Assembly (NCBI RefSeq): GCF_002234675.1
Contig: NC_019872.2
Coordinates: forward strand, 9,626,950 to 9,690,949
Source of the DNA: Oryzias latipes
Lineage: Eukaryota > Chordata > Actinopteri > Beloniformes > Adrianichthyidae
Length of the DNA: 64,000 bases
Reading direction: 5' to 3'
Below, in pieces: positions 1 to 13,068 of this stretch. A program made the translations under genes and the position numbers. How positions within the stretch are numbered: position 1 is the stretch's first letter; the number at the start of each line of letters is the position of its first letter. The notes under the pieces are model-generated. The model ran no database searches and had not been told where the DNA came from. It saw nothing but the letters and a program-made list of their open reading frames with translations.

Positions 1-1205
1 AAGGGGGCGTTTTTGTCACTTGGGCGCCGGTATTCAGGGATGTGTTCGTCACTTGGGAGCAGAAACCTTTCTGGTTGATCTGATTGGCCAAAATCTGCTG
101 GTCAAATTTGGCGAGGCAGCGGGGCGGGACTTTCATTTTTCAGAGCAGGGGTGGCTAACAGGCGGCTCTTGGGCTGCATGCGACTCTCTGCCTTTTATCA
201 TATTTTCTATATACAGTACTTTCACAACCATAAGGTGAAAGTCTTACATTGTCTCCTACATGTACAGAGCAGCTCTAATGTGTTATTGTGTGACTTCGGT
301 AAAGAGGACCTATGAGAGAACAGCATGAGACAGTAGGGAGAGAGGAGAGGACGGGAAAGAAGACCCCTCGCCCCCAGTACAAAGGTGCAGATATGTGCAT
401 AATGCAGAATAACTTCGTTTTGGAAACCCTGGAAATGCGAAGAGACACGACTATGAAGCACAGTTTAAACTGCAATCTATCAGCTAAGCGGAGGAACATG
501 GGAGGAATATAGCAGCTGTGGTTCGGTTAAGTTAGAAAGATCTTCACAGATTCAGACTTCCGGCCTCCTCAACAACTCTTCTGATAAATGTTCAAATGTG
601 TCAGCAAGTATCTCAATAATTTTGTATTAACACAAAGAGTGAACTACAAATGCATTTCTAAAGAAAAAAATCTTTTTTTTTGCCTTTTCATCAGAATTGT
701 TCGCTTCAAGCTGTGAATGCAGACATGCAGCAAGCTGGCTGCAATGAAAAGCTGTCCATCTTCTGCTCCTTTTACTGGGAGGCAGCGTCGGGCGAGTTAC
801 GCCACACTTTTGGACTGTAGGACTAAAGCTTGGCCTGACGCGTCTGCTTGCACTGTTCTTTAAAGCAGCACAGCAACGAGACGGACTCTGACGATGAGGA
901 AAAGGAAGCTGGCGTGTTTGATAGAAATGTAGTCCAGCTTCATTCCAGATACAGAAGAGGAGGACTTTGATGGATTTTTGGATGCTGATTGATGACTGAA
1001 AAAATAAAAAATAAACCACAACCAACTCAGTTTTGCGCTCGCTGCCTTTTTAAAACACACACCAGCATGCATGTTTTACCGGTATTTGTTAACGTCAAAC
1101 AAAAAACAAAAAAAAAACTCCATTACTGAAACGGCGCAGTTCAATCCAGTGCTGTTGTATTGTAAGGAGAGGAGTGTGTTTTGGGAAATAATATGGCTTT
1201 AATTG

Positions 1206-1230
1206 TGTGTGTGTGTGTGTGTGTGTGTAT
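1206..1230. repeat. (TG)n microsatellite
   Basis: Uninterrupted TG dinucleotides inside the left-edge element. Confidence 0.85.
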
Positions 1231-1315
1231 GTCTGGCAGGTCAGTGCATGGTGTGGGTCTTTGACTATCACAGTTAAAAATTTCAGCTCTTTGTGTCAAA
1301 CTTGTTCGCCCCCCC

Positions 1316-1512
1316 TGTTAGTGTTAGAGGCTTTCATAGAAAAAAACGGCGGATGTAACATGGATTAAAACATTAACCAAAGACCCAAGACCAAGGTAAG
1401 AAAGTGCAGCAGGTTTTTCTGTGCTGTAAGTTTTTCTCATGTGAAAATCACTGCATTTGTTACCGTTTTAATCCACGTTACAGCCGCCGTTTCTTTTCTA
1501 AAGCCTCTAAAA
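1316..1512. repeat. Internal inverted repeat (hairpin) inside the left-edge element
   Basis: Bases about 1316-1372 (TTAGAGGCTTTCATAG, then ACGGCGGATGTAACATGG) recur as reverse complement at about 1457-1512. The spacer is about 85 bases. It looks like the inner boundary of a second, nested TIR element whose outer end is the terminal-like copy at 1510-1650. Confidence 0.55.
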
Positions 1513-3044
1513 GAAAGTCCCTCCCCGCTGCCTCGCCGGATTTGACCAGCAAATTTCAGCCAATCAGATCAACCAGAACAGTTACTGCCCCCAAGTGACA
1601 AACACACCCCTGAATACCGCCCCCCAAGTGACAGAAACGCCCCACTGCGCGCAAATTAAAGCAAGCGCTGGGGGGCGAGGGGGGGTCTTCTTTCACATCC
1701 CCACCTCTCTCCCTACTGTCTCATGCTGTTCTCTCATAGGTCCTCTCACACAGCAACACATTAGGGCCGCTCCGTACATTTTGAAGAAAATGTAAGACTT
1801 TCACCTTATGGTTGTGAAAGTACTGTATATAGAAAATATGATAAAAGGCAGAGAATCGCATGCAGCTCAAGAGATGTTCTTAGCCACCCCTGCTCTGAAA
1901 AATGAAAGTCCCGCTGCCTCACCGAATTTGACCAGCAAATTTTGGCAAATCAGATCAACCAGAAAGGTTACTGCCCCTAAGTGACAAAAACGCCCCCCTT
2001 AACACGGAGCACAAACCCTGGGGAGGGCCCAAAGGAGAATTGACCGCGCGGGATCACGGCTCAGTTAGGATTGCAGGCGTGCAGTTGTAAAATAAGGGCT
2101 TGCTCGGGTAGAATTGCGCCTGCGCGGTTGTAAGGTTCCTCACTCAGTTCCTGAATACGCCCGCTCAGTTGTCTTTACGCCCTTTCACTTTATGGCAGTG
2201 ATGAAATGCCATAGACCAATCTATCTATGCACCATGGCCCCTCCAGGCAATAGAGTCAAGAACAGAGAGTAACTGAACCATAGACACCATACAAATCTAA
2301 ATGAATCAAACCAATGTTCTTTTGAACACTCATTGTTCCAGCAAGCATGGCAGTGTGGTAACTGTACCAAGATCAGCTTCCTGGGTGGCCAAAAGTGAGA
2401 TAGAAGATGGAAGTCCGCTACACCAACCCAAAAAGTGCCAGTATTACTCACCCACGGCTGTCCACGCTTTCCAAAGAAGTAGCCTTAAATTCGACTCAAA
2501 GCCAGCTCCAAACTGAATATAGACAAATCATTCTAGGTATAAAGAGGCCTCCTTTCATAAATTTGCATCAAAACTAAAAGGTCAGGGCTTCTTTTTTTAC
2601 TACTGTGTGTAAAAACCAAAGTTCTGTTGCTTCCCATCAGGAAACAACCGTTCCTCTTTACAAGAAAAAACAAGAGTTGAAAACTTCTTAATCATTCTAG
2701 TCCAAGGTTCACTGCTTCATTACAGCTACACAATACAAGGAAGAGCACACAAGACACACAACTCCTGCTGGGGTCATTAGAGATATGTATCATCAAGAAT
2801 GCTCCGCAGCACTAAAACATTCAATGACAAATTTGTGTAAGACAGCATGAAGGCCAAATATACCCTCCTTCCATGTTCCCTACTGTCTAACACACACACA
2901 TGCACATCCATGTTTTAACTCTAACTCTCATTGGACCGCATCATCTAGTTCTTATTGGAGAATTTCCCAAATCATATCTGTGTAAAAATGAGAAAATAAA
3001 AGGATGCAAGGACGTTTTAATGATCTAGTCTGCTGAAATGCCCA

Positions 3045-3045
3045 T

Positions 3046-3076
<31 letters not shown>

Positions 3077-3079
3077 GGG
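3045..3079. repeat. (TG)8 followed by a run of 20 G
   Basis: Eight TG units (3045-3060) run into an unbroken G tract (3060-3079). The tract could form a G-quadruplex on the plus strand. It is a plain low-complexity site with no gene nearby. Confidence 0.9.
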
Positions 3080-4114
3080 CTGTGCGGTTCTGGGGTTTAC
3101 AGTAAGTAGCAGTAAGTCTGACTCTTTCTGGTCAACAAATATGGTCACCACAGACATGTACTGTCGCATCTGTGAGGAAGCTCAAAGACCAGAAACACTG
3201 CGCTAACGATAAATGTGGAGTCTGTTCACTTTCCCTGCAGAGGCTGACTCACCACTGTTTGTAGTGCAGAAAGCAGAAAGCAAGTCTATGTAGGAAAGCA
3301 AAAGAACCAAAAACAGAGAGACTGAGCCTTGATTGGAAAAAAGTTATAGTAAAGCACTTGCGGGGCAATTACTTTATCATAAACTCGAACAATCTCTTGA
3401 GTTTCGTTGAATGGATGGTTCAGGAGCCACTGAACCTCTAAAAAAGGGTCCTGTGGGTCTTGATGTAACACTTTTCAGACAATTTGCCTTTCAAACGCAA
3501 GGCTTTGTCAATAAATGGTAAAATGTTATACAAAGGATCCCAAATTCAAACAAGTCTGTAGTGCATCCCTAATGAGAGAGAGAATATTTCTTCAAGATCC
3601 AACTGATTTGGAATCTACTTCTGAATTGAAAGTGGTGTGTAAAATGTGGCAAGACCCTAAAAACCTCAGTGGAATGTCCTCTCACAGGTATCAACCCGCT
3701 AGACAAGACTAAGTGACGTGCCCAATTATTTCTTTGGAAAAATGAGACAGGCTGGGTTTCTTAGAAAACCCTTTTTTTTCTTTAAGGTTTTAAGCCACTA
3801 ACCATTTGTTCAGGGAAAAAAGATGAAGAAATATTGAGATGGGGTCATACTGCAGTGTCTCACTGCATCCTTTCAGTTGTGGTTGATTTATTTTGAAATC
3901 TCATAAAAGCTTTCGCTTGAACGTAAAATTAAAGTTTGCCTGGATGACCCAGAACCATGTCTTTGCTTTCACTGCTGTAAGCCTTGACTGCCAAAGAAAT
4001 GCAGTGGGTGTTTTTCCTCATCCTCCATGAATGTATTGTTAAAGTCCTGAAAGTGTCTCTTTCTCCCTTTTTATAACAGCCGTTCCAGTGTTTGTCTGTC
4101 TTCTCGTCCTCTTT

Positions 4115-4270
4115 GACCTCAGCCGGTCATGGCAGATGGTTTCCCTTATGGAGTCTGGTTCTGCTTCAGGCTTCTTCCTGTTCCAGGGACTTTTCCTCTT
4201 CCAAGCCTCTCAAGTTCTTCACTGGAATCAGTGAAATATCATTAAGATGCCTCATTGAAATACATTTTTT
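4115..4270 (+). repeat. Fragment of a common fish interspersed repeat
   Basis: The block GGTCATGGCAGATGGTTTCC, then TGGAGTCTGGTTCTGC, then CTTCTTCCTGTT resembles a repeat I associate with many teleost genomes. The recognition is from memory and the ends are approximate. No coding potential. Confidence 0.4.
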
Positions 4271-5762
4271 TCATTATATGGTGCATTGAAATGACCTCGA
4301 CTGTCAGTTGGAGATAAAGTGTAAAGAGTAAATATCAATATCTACAACTAGGATTGTTCTGTACTGTGTTTTATTTGATAGTGCATGTAGAATTAGCATT
4401 AACCCCATTTCTTTAGGGTCTTGAAGCCATTTAGTCCTGGTTTTGGTTTAACATTTAAAATAGCTTCAGTGAATCTTCCAAGTCTGCAGAAAATCTTCCT
4501 GGTCCAACATGTTCGTTTCTGAACATGTTTGACATTTATTCAGGAATGGTTTATGTGTTTGAGCAGCATTTTCCACAAAAAGAGGATTTGTGCACTAAAC
4601 TGGGAAAACCTATCAATAATAAATCTATTAAAATTGAGTAATTTCCTTTAAGGAATAAACTAAATTAAAAACACTCCTGAACTCTTACTATGAGCAACAA
4701 TTGATTCCAAATTTCAAGAGCCTCATTATCAATCAAATCACATAAAAATACTACTGGTTGTATTATGCAATTGAGGTTTTTGTCTAGTATTTTTTTTACA
4801 TAATTGTATAGTCTTGTGTATTGCATTAATGAGCCATAAAAAAGGTACATTGGTTTATTGTCTAAAAGCTCGTCAAATTACAAGAAAACTTTCTTACTGA
4901 CAAACCTCCAGTGGTGGACAAGTCTAGTTCAGAGTCATTTTGGGGAAGGGCCAAAGGCCAGTGGATTCTGTTTGAACATCCAGTCAATGAGGCTTGACCT
5001 TTCCATGACTGCAGCTCACGTTTGCCCTGACTGGGACCTGCAGAGTTTAAGTCGTGACCCTTTAATTCTCACTGTAAATTGTCTGTCTGGCCGTGTCAAG
5101 AAAAGGACACTTGAACACAGGGAAAGATTTAGGCACTGAATTAAAAGTGGCAGCCTGTTTGAAAATCTATTAGAAGGAGATGGAGGGATCGTGCTGGCTA
5201 AACACTCTGACGCAAACAAACACACATACAGAGACACACGTTGTGCGCAGGCAAAGCAAAACTTTAATAGAAATGTCTTCTTTGCTGGAAATTGTTTGCA
5301 GTGCAGCTGAAAGGCTCCTTTATGGACCTAGACAAACATCGGCCTGTGTTCATCCTCTATTACTGCTGTGTAAAAGGCACGAGCACACACACCAACACAC
5401 TCACAGACAACCACGGAACAATGAACTTACAAGAAAACACTTTTCCATTTCAGTATTCTTTCATCTTAACAAAAAAGATTCAATTTTTGTTACACTCACA
5501 AGAAGAAAATTTCAAAATAAAACATCAAAGTATATAATGCAATCAATATTTTTTGTGGGTTTTTTCTTTTCTTAGCACATTTCTTTTACCTTCTAATTTA
5601 GTGCAAAGTTTGCTTAACACCATGAACGACACAGTCGACAAAAATTTCACGTGTTCTTTTATTTTACCATAACATGGATGTATTGCTCATTTTGTGTAAG
5701 TTTAAAAGATCTTTCTTATTTTTTGAAACCAAGATTGTAATCCTTAAAGTTCAAGTTACATT

Positions 5763-5937
5763 AGTTGTCTCACACCATCCCCTGGGGGAGCGGTGGGCTG
5801 CAGACACATCCGCTCTCGTGAACCACCAACTCAACTCCTCAATACTGAGGGTCAAGCAGGGAGTCTTTGGTATGACACGACCAAAGATTTGAACTCTTGG
5901 CCTTCCACTCTCAAGGTGGCTACTCCACCACAAGGTT
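5763..5937 (-). repeat. Possible tRNA-derived SINE relic
   Basis: Read on the minus strand it holds GTGGTGGAGTAGCCACC followed by a B-box-like GTTCAAATC. This suggests a decayed tRNA-related SINE. There is no cloverleaf. Other copies were not found in the window, so the call is weak. Confidence 0.3.
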
Positions 5938-8188
5938 AGTGTAAACAGGTATTAAGAAACACAAACTGCTAATCTAAAAAAAAAAAAATCAAATCTTTTA
6001 TTTTGGAAGTAGATGCAACAAGTTGGGTATTTTCACAAAAGAGTTCTTCCATCAAATACAATGAATGTGTTAAAAAACAATAGGGCCTGTGAGGCAAATC
6101 TAAGGTTTGGTGCAAAAATCCACAAAGCAACACTTCCTCAAACTACCAAGTCCTATGTCCTCCATCAAAATAGTCAATTATTAGCTGTAGTTTAGCAGTA
6201 TCAGCATTCCTTCTTGATTTTTTTTTATTTCTTTTTGAAAAATGAGGACCCTAACAAAACGATATCGGATGGTACATTTCCACAAGCAGAGCCGCTAAGT
6301 CCCTGCGTGAAAACAATGACCCTCACATACTGCTTGGTCTGTGCCGGGGACTGTAACAGTGAACAAGAGTGGGCGTTACTCCACCAACACAGCTCCCAGC
6401 AAAGACGTCATATTCAACAGAAAGAACAGGTTGTGCTCCAACTGCTTCCTCATGCAAATGCGCATATTTTGGTGGACAAAACACAAGCAGGCAGTTCCAA
6501 ACAGGTCCCCTGCCTACAGGTTTGGGATTAGCTGGCGACTGTTTGGAAATTAGTCACACCAGCGTCAAGTTGTTTCTTCAAAGCTGCCATTTACTTTGGT
6601 CTACAGAAGCTTTTTACCACAAAGTACATTTAGATTTAACATTCAAATAATTAAGATATCAAGTATAAACAGTTGAAAGTATAGGACTAGAGTCAAAGAA
6701 AGTAGACCCGACGTTTTGGGGGATGTTTTTGGAACCAAAAAGCCCACCTGTCAACAAAGACTGATTAAAACAGCGGGATTTTCCAGATCTTATCCTACCA
6801 ACTTGTCAATGACTTACCATGACAGTTTGAAAACTGGACTAATAAATACATTTTAAAAATCTCAGAAGTGAGGCACTCAAACACTCAATTTCTATGGATT
6901 TTGTTTTTTTTTGTCAAATTGATATTGATAAAACTGATTTGCTTTATAGATCTGATGACATTTTTTATGATTTATCTTTAAAAAAAAGAATGAAACATGT
7001 TTTTTATTTCCTATTCCTCTAATTTCCTAAAGGTTTCATGCCAAGAACAACCATTGAGGTCAGGTTTTGCTGTACAGTCACAGCTCAGTTCTGGATTATT
7101 TACCTACGGATAATGGACCATACAGCTGTGTTTCTGTTTATTCCTTCATAACAGAAAAAAACAAATGACAGAAGCCGATGCAAACAAAAGCAGTTAAATT
7201 AAAACACACAGGCAAAATAGTGGTTATGTAAGATGTCAATGACTGAGAGGTTCTCAACATGGCTTTTAGTTGGTGTCATTGACAGGCGTCAATGCAAAAC
7301 TGAATTAACTCCACACTGTCAGAGAAGTGCTGAACATGCACGAGCCCAAAAGCTTTGCTGAAGCATTGTCATACAGGCACAGTATCCAATTTTCTTTAAA
7401 AAACAACAGAAATGGCTTAATAAACTATTCTTTTTTTTTTTTAAACTTTTTTGAACCTTAAGTCACTTGTGTATCTGAGAGGATATGAGCCTTGCTGCTG
7501 CCCTTCCAAAGCTGCCATCTGAACTTGCCATGGTTCTCCGAGGCATGCATGTGACAGTGTCAGAGTCAATATATCAACGGCTGCACCCGGGCAGCGTGAT
7601 GTAATCCTGGTGTGTGACTCAGACTGGCAACACATGGCATCGACAACACAAGCATGTCCAACAGCACGCTTCGTCCAACTGGCACTGTTGGGATTCAGTT
7701 GTGCGTTTGCCCCTCCGAACACGTCAATCAAACCGCTTTTAGAGACGCCAGCCCAAGGCTCGAGGACGCCTGCGCAGCTCTTTTCGTCTCCAGCGAGCCT
7801 GCATCATACTTGCTGAGCTCAGTAGAATTAAGGATGAGGACTTCAACAGCAAGTTTCCCTTTCGATTCCGTTTTCCCATCAGAGGCCAACACAGCACTAA
7901 CCCCTGACCTTGACCTTTGACTCCTTTGTGTGTGCTTGTGTGTTCCACTGAAAGTCAAGGCATTAACAGATGTATTATTCTAAACAAACCCACAGCTCAA
8001 AAACTAGAGAAATAATCCCTTTTTTTAACAGAATAACAGCTTTAGGTCTTTTAAAATGACATTTCAATTGTACTACATTCACTTAAGAGAAAAATATGTG
8101 AAACAAATTACTTTAGGCTTCTAATGTTAAGATGCAGACTTTTCTAGAATGACCAATAAAATACACTAAACTAGGAAATCTACTATAA

Positions 8189-8383
8189 CCCTTGTGCTAT
8201 CTTAGATGACCCCACCCTTACATTGACGTGTTCTTCCTACCATGACAAAGGTGGAAAGATTTCATGTAATCCATGGACACCAGTGAAGATCACAAATCAT
8301 TGAAGAAAAAAGGTTCAGAGCACTGGCTAGTGGGTCTAGATGACCCAACTCCCAACGTTAAAGTGCCTAGGATAGCACAAGGG
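8189..8383 (+). mobile_element. TTAA-type MITE, copy 1 (piggyBac-like)
   Basis: A 195-bp non-coding element with terminal inverted repeats CCCTTGTGCTATC and GATAGCACAAGGG. The flanks are ATAA and TTAC, decayed from the TTAA seen at the other two copies. It holds an internal palindrome GGGTCTAGATGACCC. TTAA target choice fits the piggyBac superfamily; this is inferred because no transposase is present. Confidence 0.75.
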
Positions 8384-8387
8384 TTAC

Positions 8388-11032
8388 ATGTTGACAACTT
8401 GAGTAACATAACCATATTTCCATCAATAATCAACATGCCCAACCTACATAGAAAAACAGAGAAGTAACCTTTTCACTTGAAGATAGTCCAGCAGGCTCCT
8501 TTTTACAGTGGAGTAGTCGAAAGGCAAAATTAGTCGTGTTTTTTTCCCAACCTTTCCAACTTTTTGTAATTCTCTCTTCTCGGAGATCTAGACTAACTAA
8601 AATCATGTTTAGAGAGATCAAGTCCAAGTAGGTTGGATGTGTGGCCAAACTGGTCAAAGTCTGGGGCCCTGCTTCTTTAGACTTGGGCTGTGGATACATT
8701 TATTTTTCCTGATCAAAATTCTCTTTGAACTGCTGCTTGATTCACTAAATACTATGTGTGTATTCAAACCTGCACCAGGGTTCACTTGCAAGTGAGGACC
8801 CTTTTGTTTAGGCAAACCAGAGTCTGTGTCCTAAGTCTTCATCAGAATTGCACTAAACGAGGAAATGACCTCAGTGCAGACCTTACAGCCCAGTGTGAAA
8901 GTGTCTTTGAAATACAATCATTTCCCTCACTTTGTAATTAGTTAAAGAAATAAACCTTTCCAAGTCCTTCTACAGTAAACCTTCTGAAAATTGGCACACA
9001 AACAATTAATTTCTGGAATTTGATGAGGGAAAATGTTTCCTCTTATCTTCTGGTATGATGGCTCTGGATAATTATGGCCAGCTCTGACACAAATTAACAT
9101 GTTCTCACCAGCACACAAATGGCAGGGTGTCTGATTACTACCCACTGACTGTTCTTGATTGATGTGTGCGGACAGTCCTCATTAGATCATCAGGATCACA
9201 TGTTTTCTGGACGCTCTAACCTCATTTCACCACAAGAAGTCACAAACCTGTGTTTAAATGAGAATACTAGCAGAAAACATTAATTACCCTAAAAACATCA
9301 GGATGTGTCAACACTGATAGCATAGTACGTATGAACTGGAGTTGCAAAAGTCAGAGTGACATCCTAAAATAACTTTAAATGGAACTGATTTTAAAACTTC
9401 AAATTAAAATAAGGAAAAATGGAAAATATGTATTTTTGTTGTATGATTGTATGAAGCACATTTAAGTAACCAGTTTAGTAGATAAAGATGAGTCTCAAGT
9501 TAGTTAAACGGGGAGGATTTCTGCAGGGGGGTGGCTTTTACATTGCTCTAAAAACACCAAAACATGTTCCATAGATCACCTATTTAGTTGATTTATTTTA
9601 CAACACTTACCTTTATCGCTCTTTCACTTAACCTTGGATTGCCAGTGCATTCTCTTAACCACGATGCAAAATTGCCCAAAAGAAAAAATTACAGTTCTTT
9701 TTTTTAGTATATTTTTCTTTTAGTGGAATAGGTTTAAATAGAAAAAAGTTTGCATGCTGCATCCCTGCATGCTGCTGACGGTAAGCTGCTAGATTTTCTC
9801 ATCTCATTAACTGCACCAAGATGTACTAAAAGCAGCAATCTGTGAACTTCTCTTTTCGCCATGCAAATCGGTTGTTTGTTTCCTGTGTGTTTGTTTATCT
9901 GCTCTTCCCTGCACCATGTTTACTCTATGCCTCTCCTATTTCGGCATTCTTCCTCCTTTGGCTCTCGCTGTTGCAACCAGAACACATGCAGTGCATCCTC
10001 CACATACTCGCACCCCCAAAAAAAAGGCCTTCCTAAAAAACAGGCGTTCCTCTGTTGCCATGGAGACCAATTCAACCCTGTCAGCACTTCCAAGGTCCAC
10101 GGGGAGCGAGGTATAATTTACCCTCTGAAAAATCCTTCACAGGTTTTTCTATCCTTTCAGCCCTTCTTATTTCCTCTTTACGAAACTGAAAGAAACAATC
10201 ATCCATTCTAACAGGGATGACGTTTCCATCCCATTTTCCTTCACTTCGATTCATTCACCCATTGGCGTTTGGCAACGGCGGTCTCGTTTTCTCCCACTCC
10301 ACGCAAGACTCTCCAAGAAGCAGAGCACATCCATCCATGGGCTGAGAGAGTTGGTGGAGAATGAGGAGAAAAAAATGTGCATCTGCTGCTGGGATGCGGG
10401 AAGCTGACATTCGCCTGAATTTTCTCCGAGAGCCCATTTGATGATGCAAAGACTGAGGAATGTCACAAAGGCAAAATCAAATATTCTGGAGATGGGGGAA
10501 CCCATCTCTGCTAAATTCGCTGGAGGCGCGTTAACAGCACGGGGGATGAGAGCCTGCAGCTCTGGGACAAATAAAAACCAATAAAGCACTGTTGGAAAAA
10601 AGGCAGTTGAGTACTTTACTACTTAATAAATGGATTTTGAGCCCAACAACTAATGGTGAATTATGTAACAGCAATGCGTTTCTACCACTACACACAACTC
10701 CAGCTACGAGAAATAAAACAATTGGAAAGAAGCATGAAACCAAAGTTCTCTGGCCAAACAGTTATTCATGTGACCACTGTAATACACATCTATAGCAGGA
10801 TTATGACTGTAACTGACCTATAACTCTGCGGTTTAGACTCAGTGAAGCAACAAGGGAGGGAGAATCCCCAAATGTTCTTCTGGATTCCCTTGGATTAAGC
10901 ATCCAGTCATAACAGATCAGAACATGAAATATTCAGTCGGTGATTACATTTATAATACATGGGAATTCCACAGTCTTTTCTGCAGCCAGGCCCCGACCTG
11001 GTACAATATGCATAAAGGCCGGATCTACACGA

Positions 11033-11065
<33 letters not shown>

Positions 11066-12497
11066 AAAGAACCTGCTTTATGAAGGGATCAGTTGAGCTT
11101 CAACAAGCAGAAATGACATGCACAGCTGGGATAGCTGATCTCTACGCCGGAGGAGCACATGATTTATCCTTTCTATACATAGACCTGGAAGTGCGCTTAG
11201 TGCTAATGTGCAGAAACAAGGAAGACGATATAAAAACGGTCAGTAGAGGAACTATTCCTTTTAAGTCCATCAAATGTCCATCTGAATGCATCTAATGTGA
11301 CTTTTTGGAAGTGCTTACACCATGTGAAGCTGATATTAATCTTTATGACGACAGCCTGACATGCAGCTCAGCAAGTGTAAAGCAAGTTAATGTGTGACAC
11401 AAGGATGCAGTTTGAAAGGGGATAGATGGGCTTAAGTCACATGGTGATGATGTGGCCCAGAGAGGCAATAGATGATGATTAAAGCAGCACTTTATCATTA
11501 TGCGGGACATGCTTTACCACAAACTTTAAAGCAGAAAAGAAGACCTGAACCAATCAGGAAAGTTGGCTGTCAAACAGACAATTGAGCGTGAAAAGATAAA
11601 AAAATCTGATTTAAAAGATTGCTTGACAGACATGTTGGATTTTTTATCCCGTTGAGTTGTTGCCGTTTGCATTTCTTACTAGATTCAACCTAATATCAAA
11701 GTAAATCCTTTTGCAAACCAATTTGCTTTCTTGTACTGCAGAAATCCCAGCAGCCAGCTGACTTTTAGCTGTTTTGTATATGAATAAATAAAACTATTAT
11801 TAGGGTCTTAATTGAGTCTCATGGTGCCCCCCTCCCCTTTTGAGAAAATGTCACTGTTTTTCATCTCACATCTCCACCAATTAGGGGTTTGATGAAAGAC
11901 TTGAGTCGCAGACCCAACAGCACCGACCAGCTGCTGTAGGAGTGGGGAAATATTATAGCAACTGTAGCAACTGATTTTAAAATAAGTCTTTTTTTTTCAT
12001 GTAAAGTAACCAACGTTTACTGGTTTATTATCAAAAATGTTAACGGAATTATGAAAAACACCAGGAACCAGGATCACCCCTTCATTGGATTTGTTCAAAA
12101 TCAATGCATTTAATGATTAAGCATTTAAATCATAAACATAAGTCATCACAAATCAAGAATAAAAATTAGTTAGATCAATTTATTGTGGATACAAACTGAA
12201 AAAATCTCTGGTTGTAAAAGTTTGATTAAAGTTAGATAAGTAAATCCACACCATCGTGTAAAAAATGTTACTAAATGTCACCAAAAAATTGAACTTTTTT
12301 CTCCCAAAATAAAAAAATGATCACAATGTTTTAGGAATGTAAGCTTCATAATCTATCAAAGAGGACTGAAGACAAAGTGTAAAAGGTTCCCAATCCAACT
12401 CAATTGAGTACATAAACTTAAAATTACAACTATTTCAACTTTTTAAAACCATACAAGTAAAAAAATGATTTTATTAATTAAAATTTAAATATTAGAG
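8388..12497. other. Non-coding stretch, no gene seen
   Basis: Short open frames only, including a 123-codon frame over the CAA repeat at 11033-11063 that looks like low-complexity chance. No splice-paired coding exons recognised on either strand. Confidence 0.55.
11033..11063. repeat. (CAA)n microsatellite
   Basis: About ten CAA/ACA units. It encodes a Thr run in one frame, which creates a spurious open frame. Confidence 0.9.
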
Positions 12498-12600
12498 CAG
12501 GGGCCTGAAAAATGCGGCTCTAAGAGCCACATTTGACTCTTTAATCCCCTTCATTGTGGCTTTGAAGAAAATGCAAATTATAGCTCTGTTGGTCAAGATT
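12498..12600 (+). mobile_element. hAT-element terminal fragment
   Basis: Begins CAGGGGCCTGAAAAATGCGG and then repeats GAGCCACATTTGACTC-like blocks. It resembles the left end of the 1-kb hAT element at 44846-45852, which starts CAGGGGCCGGGAACC. No right terminus found nearby, so this is a solo or truncated end. Confidence 0.5.
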
Positions 12601-13068
12601 TTTCATTTATTTTAAGATTTTTAAATTGAAGTGATCTTACATCAGTAGAAATTATCTGTCTTCTTTTTACCACCACTGGCATTACACTAGATCAAGATGT
12701 GTTGAGGGCTTCCCCATTCCTCCAAAATGCACACACGTCAGATAACTAACTAGGCAGAATGATGGCAACCGGTTTGATCTATTGTCAGAGTGGTTTATCA
12801 ACAGAATACGCTTAAACTCATGTATTTATCTCAAGTCTAGTCGCTGTTCTGAGGCAAAGTACTTCCAGTATAAAGTACAAATTTCCAGCAGCATGAGGGT
12901 CTTAAGTCCAAAGTTTTTGCAGACTGCCCTTTGGTGAGGTGAAAAGGTTTAAGGGTCAACCGTTCAGGCGGACATACTTTGAACTTTTTAAATGCAAAAT
13001 TACTGTTTAATAAACATTGCGATGGCTTACTTTCAGAAGTCCTTCACATAGAAAACAAATTCATTTTT

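Larger units (their letters stand above)
1..1998. mobile_element. DNA transposon-like element with long terminal inverted repeats
   Basis: The first ~375 bases are repeated in inverted orientation at about 1665-1998. They share the motif GCGTTTTTGTCACTT, the TTGATCTGATTGG block, the CTTTCACAACCATAAGGTGAAAG block and the tract around CAGCATGAGACAGTAGGGAG. The right end abuts TTAA (1999-2002), which suggests a TTAA target as in piggyBac or Kolobok superfamilies; the left flank is outside the window. The interior has no intact transposase. A short acidic stretch near 860-990 (Asp/Glu-rich, then stop) in broken frames may be a transposase C-terminal relic. A further inverted copy of the left terminus lies at about 1510-1650, so this could be one element nested in another. 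Family assignment is inference. Confidence 0.65.
2003..8188. other. Non-coding stretch, no gene seen
   Basis: Only short, scattered open frames without recognisable domains or paired splice sites. AT-rich intergenic or intronic sequence. If the exon at 14.1 kb is really ubl3 exon 1, this stretch would be part of its long first intron. Repeats inside it are listed separately. Confidence 0.6.

Noticed and set aside
10251-10589. 112-codon minus-strand frame
   Set aside because: No domain, splice sites or codon pattern; judged chance.
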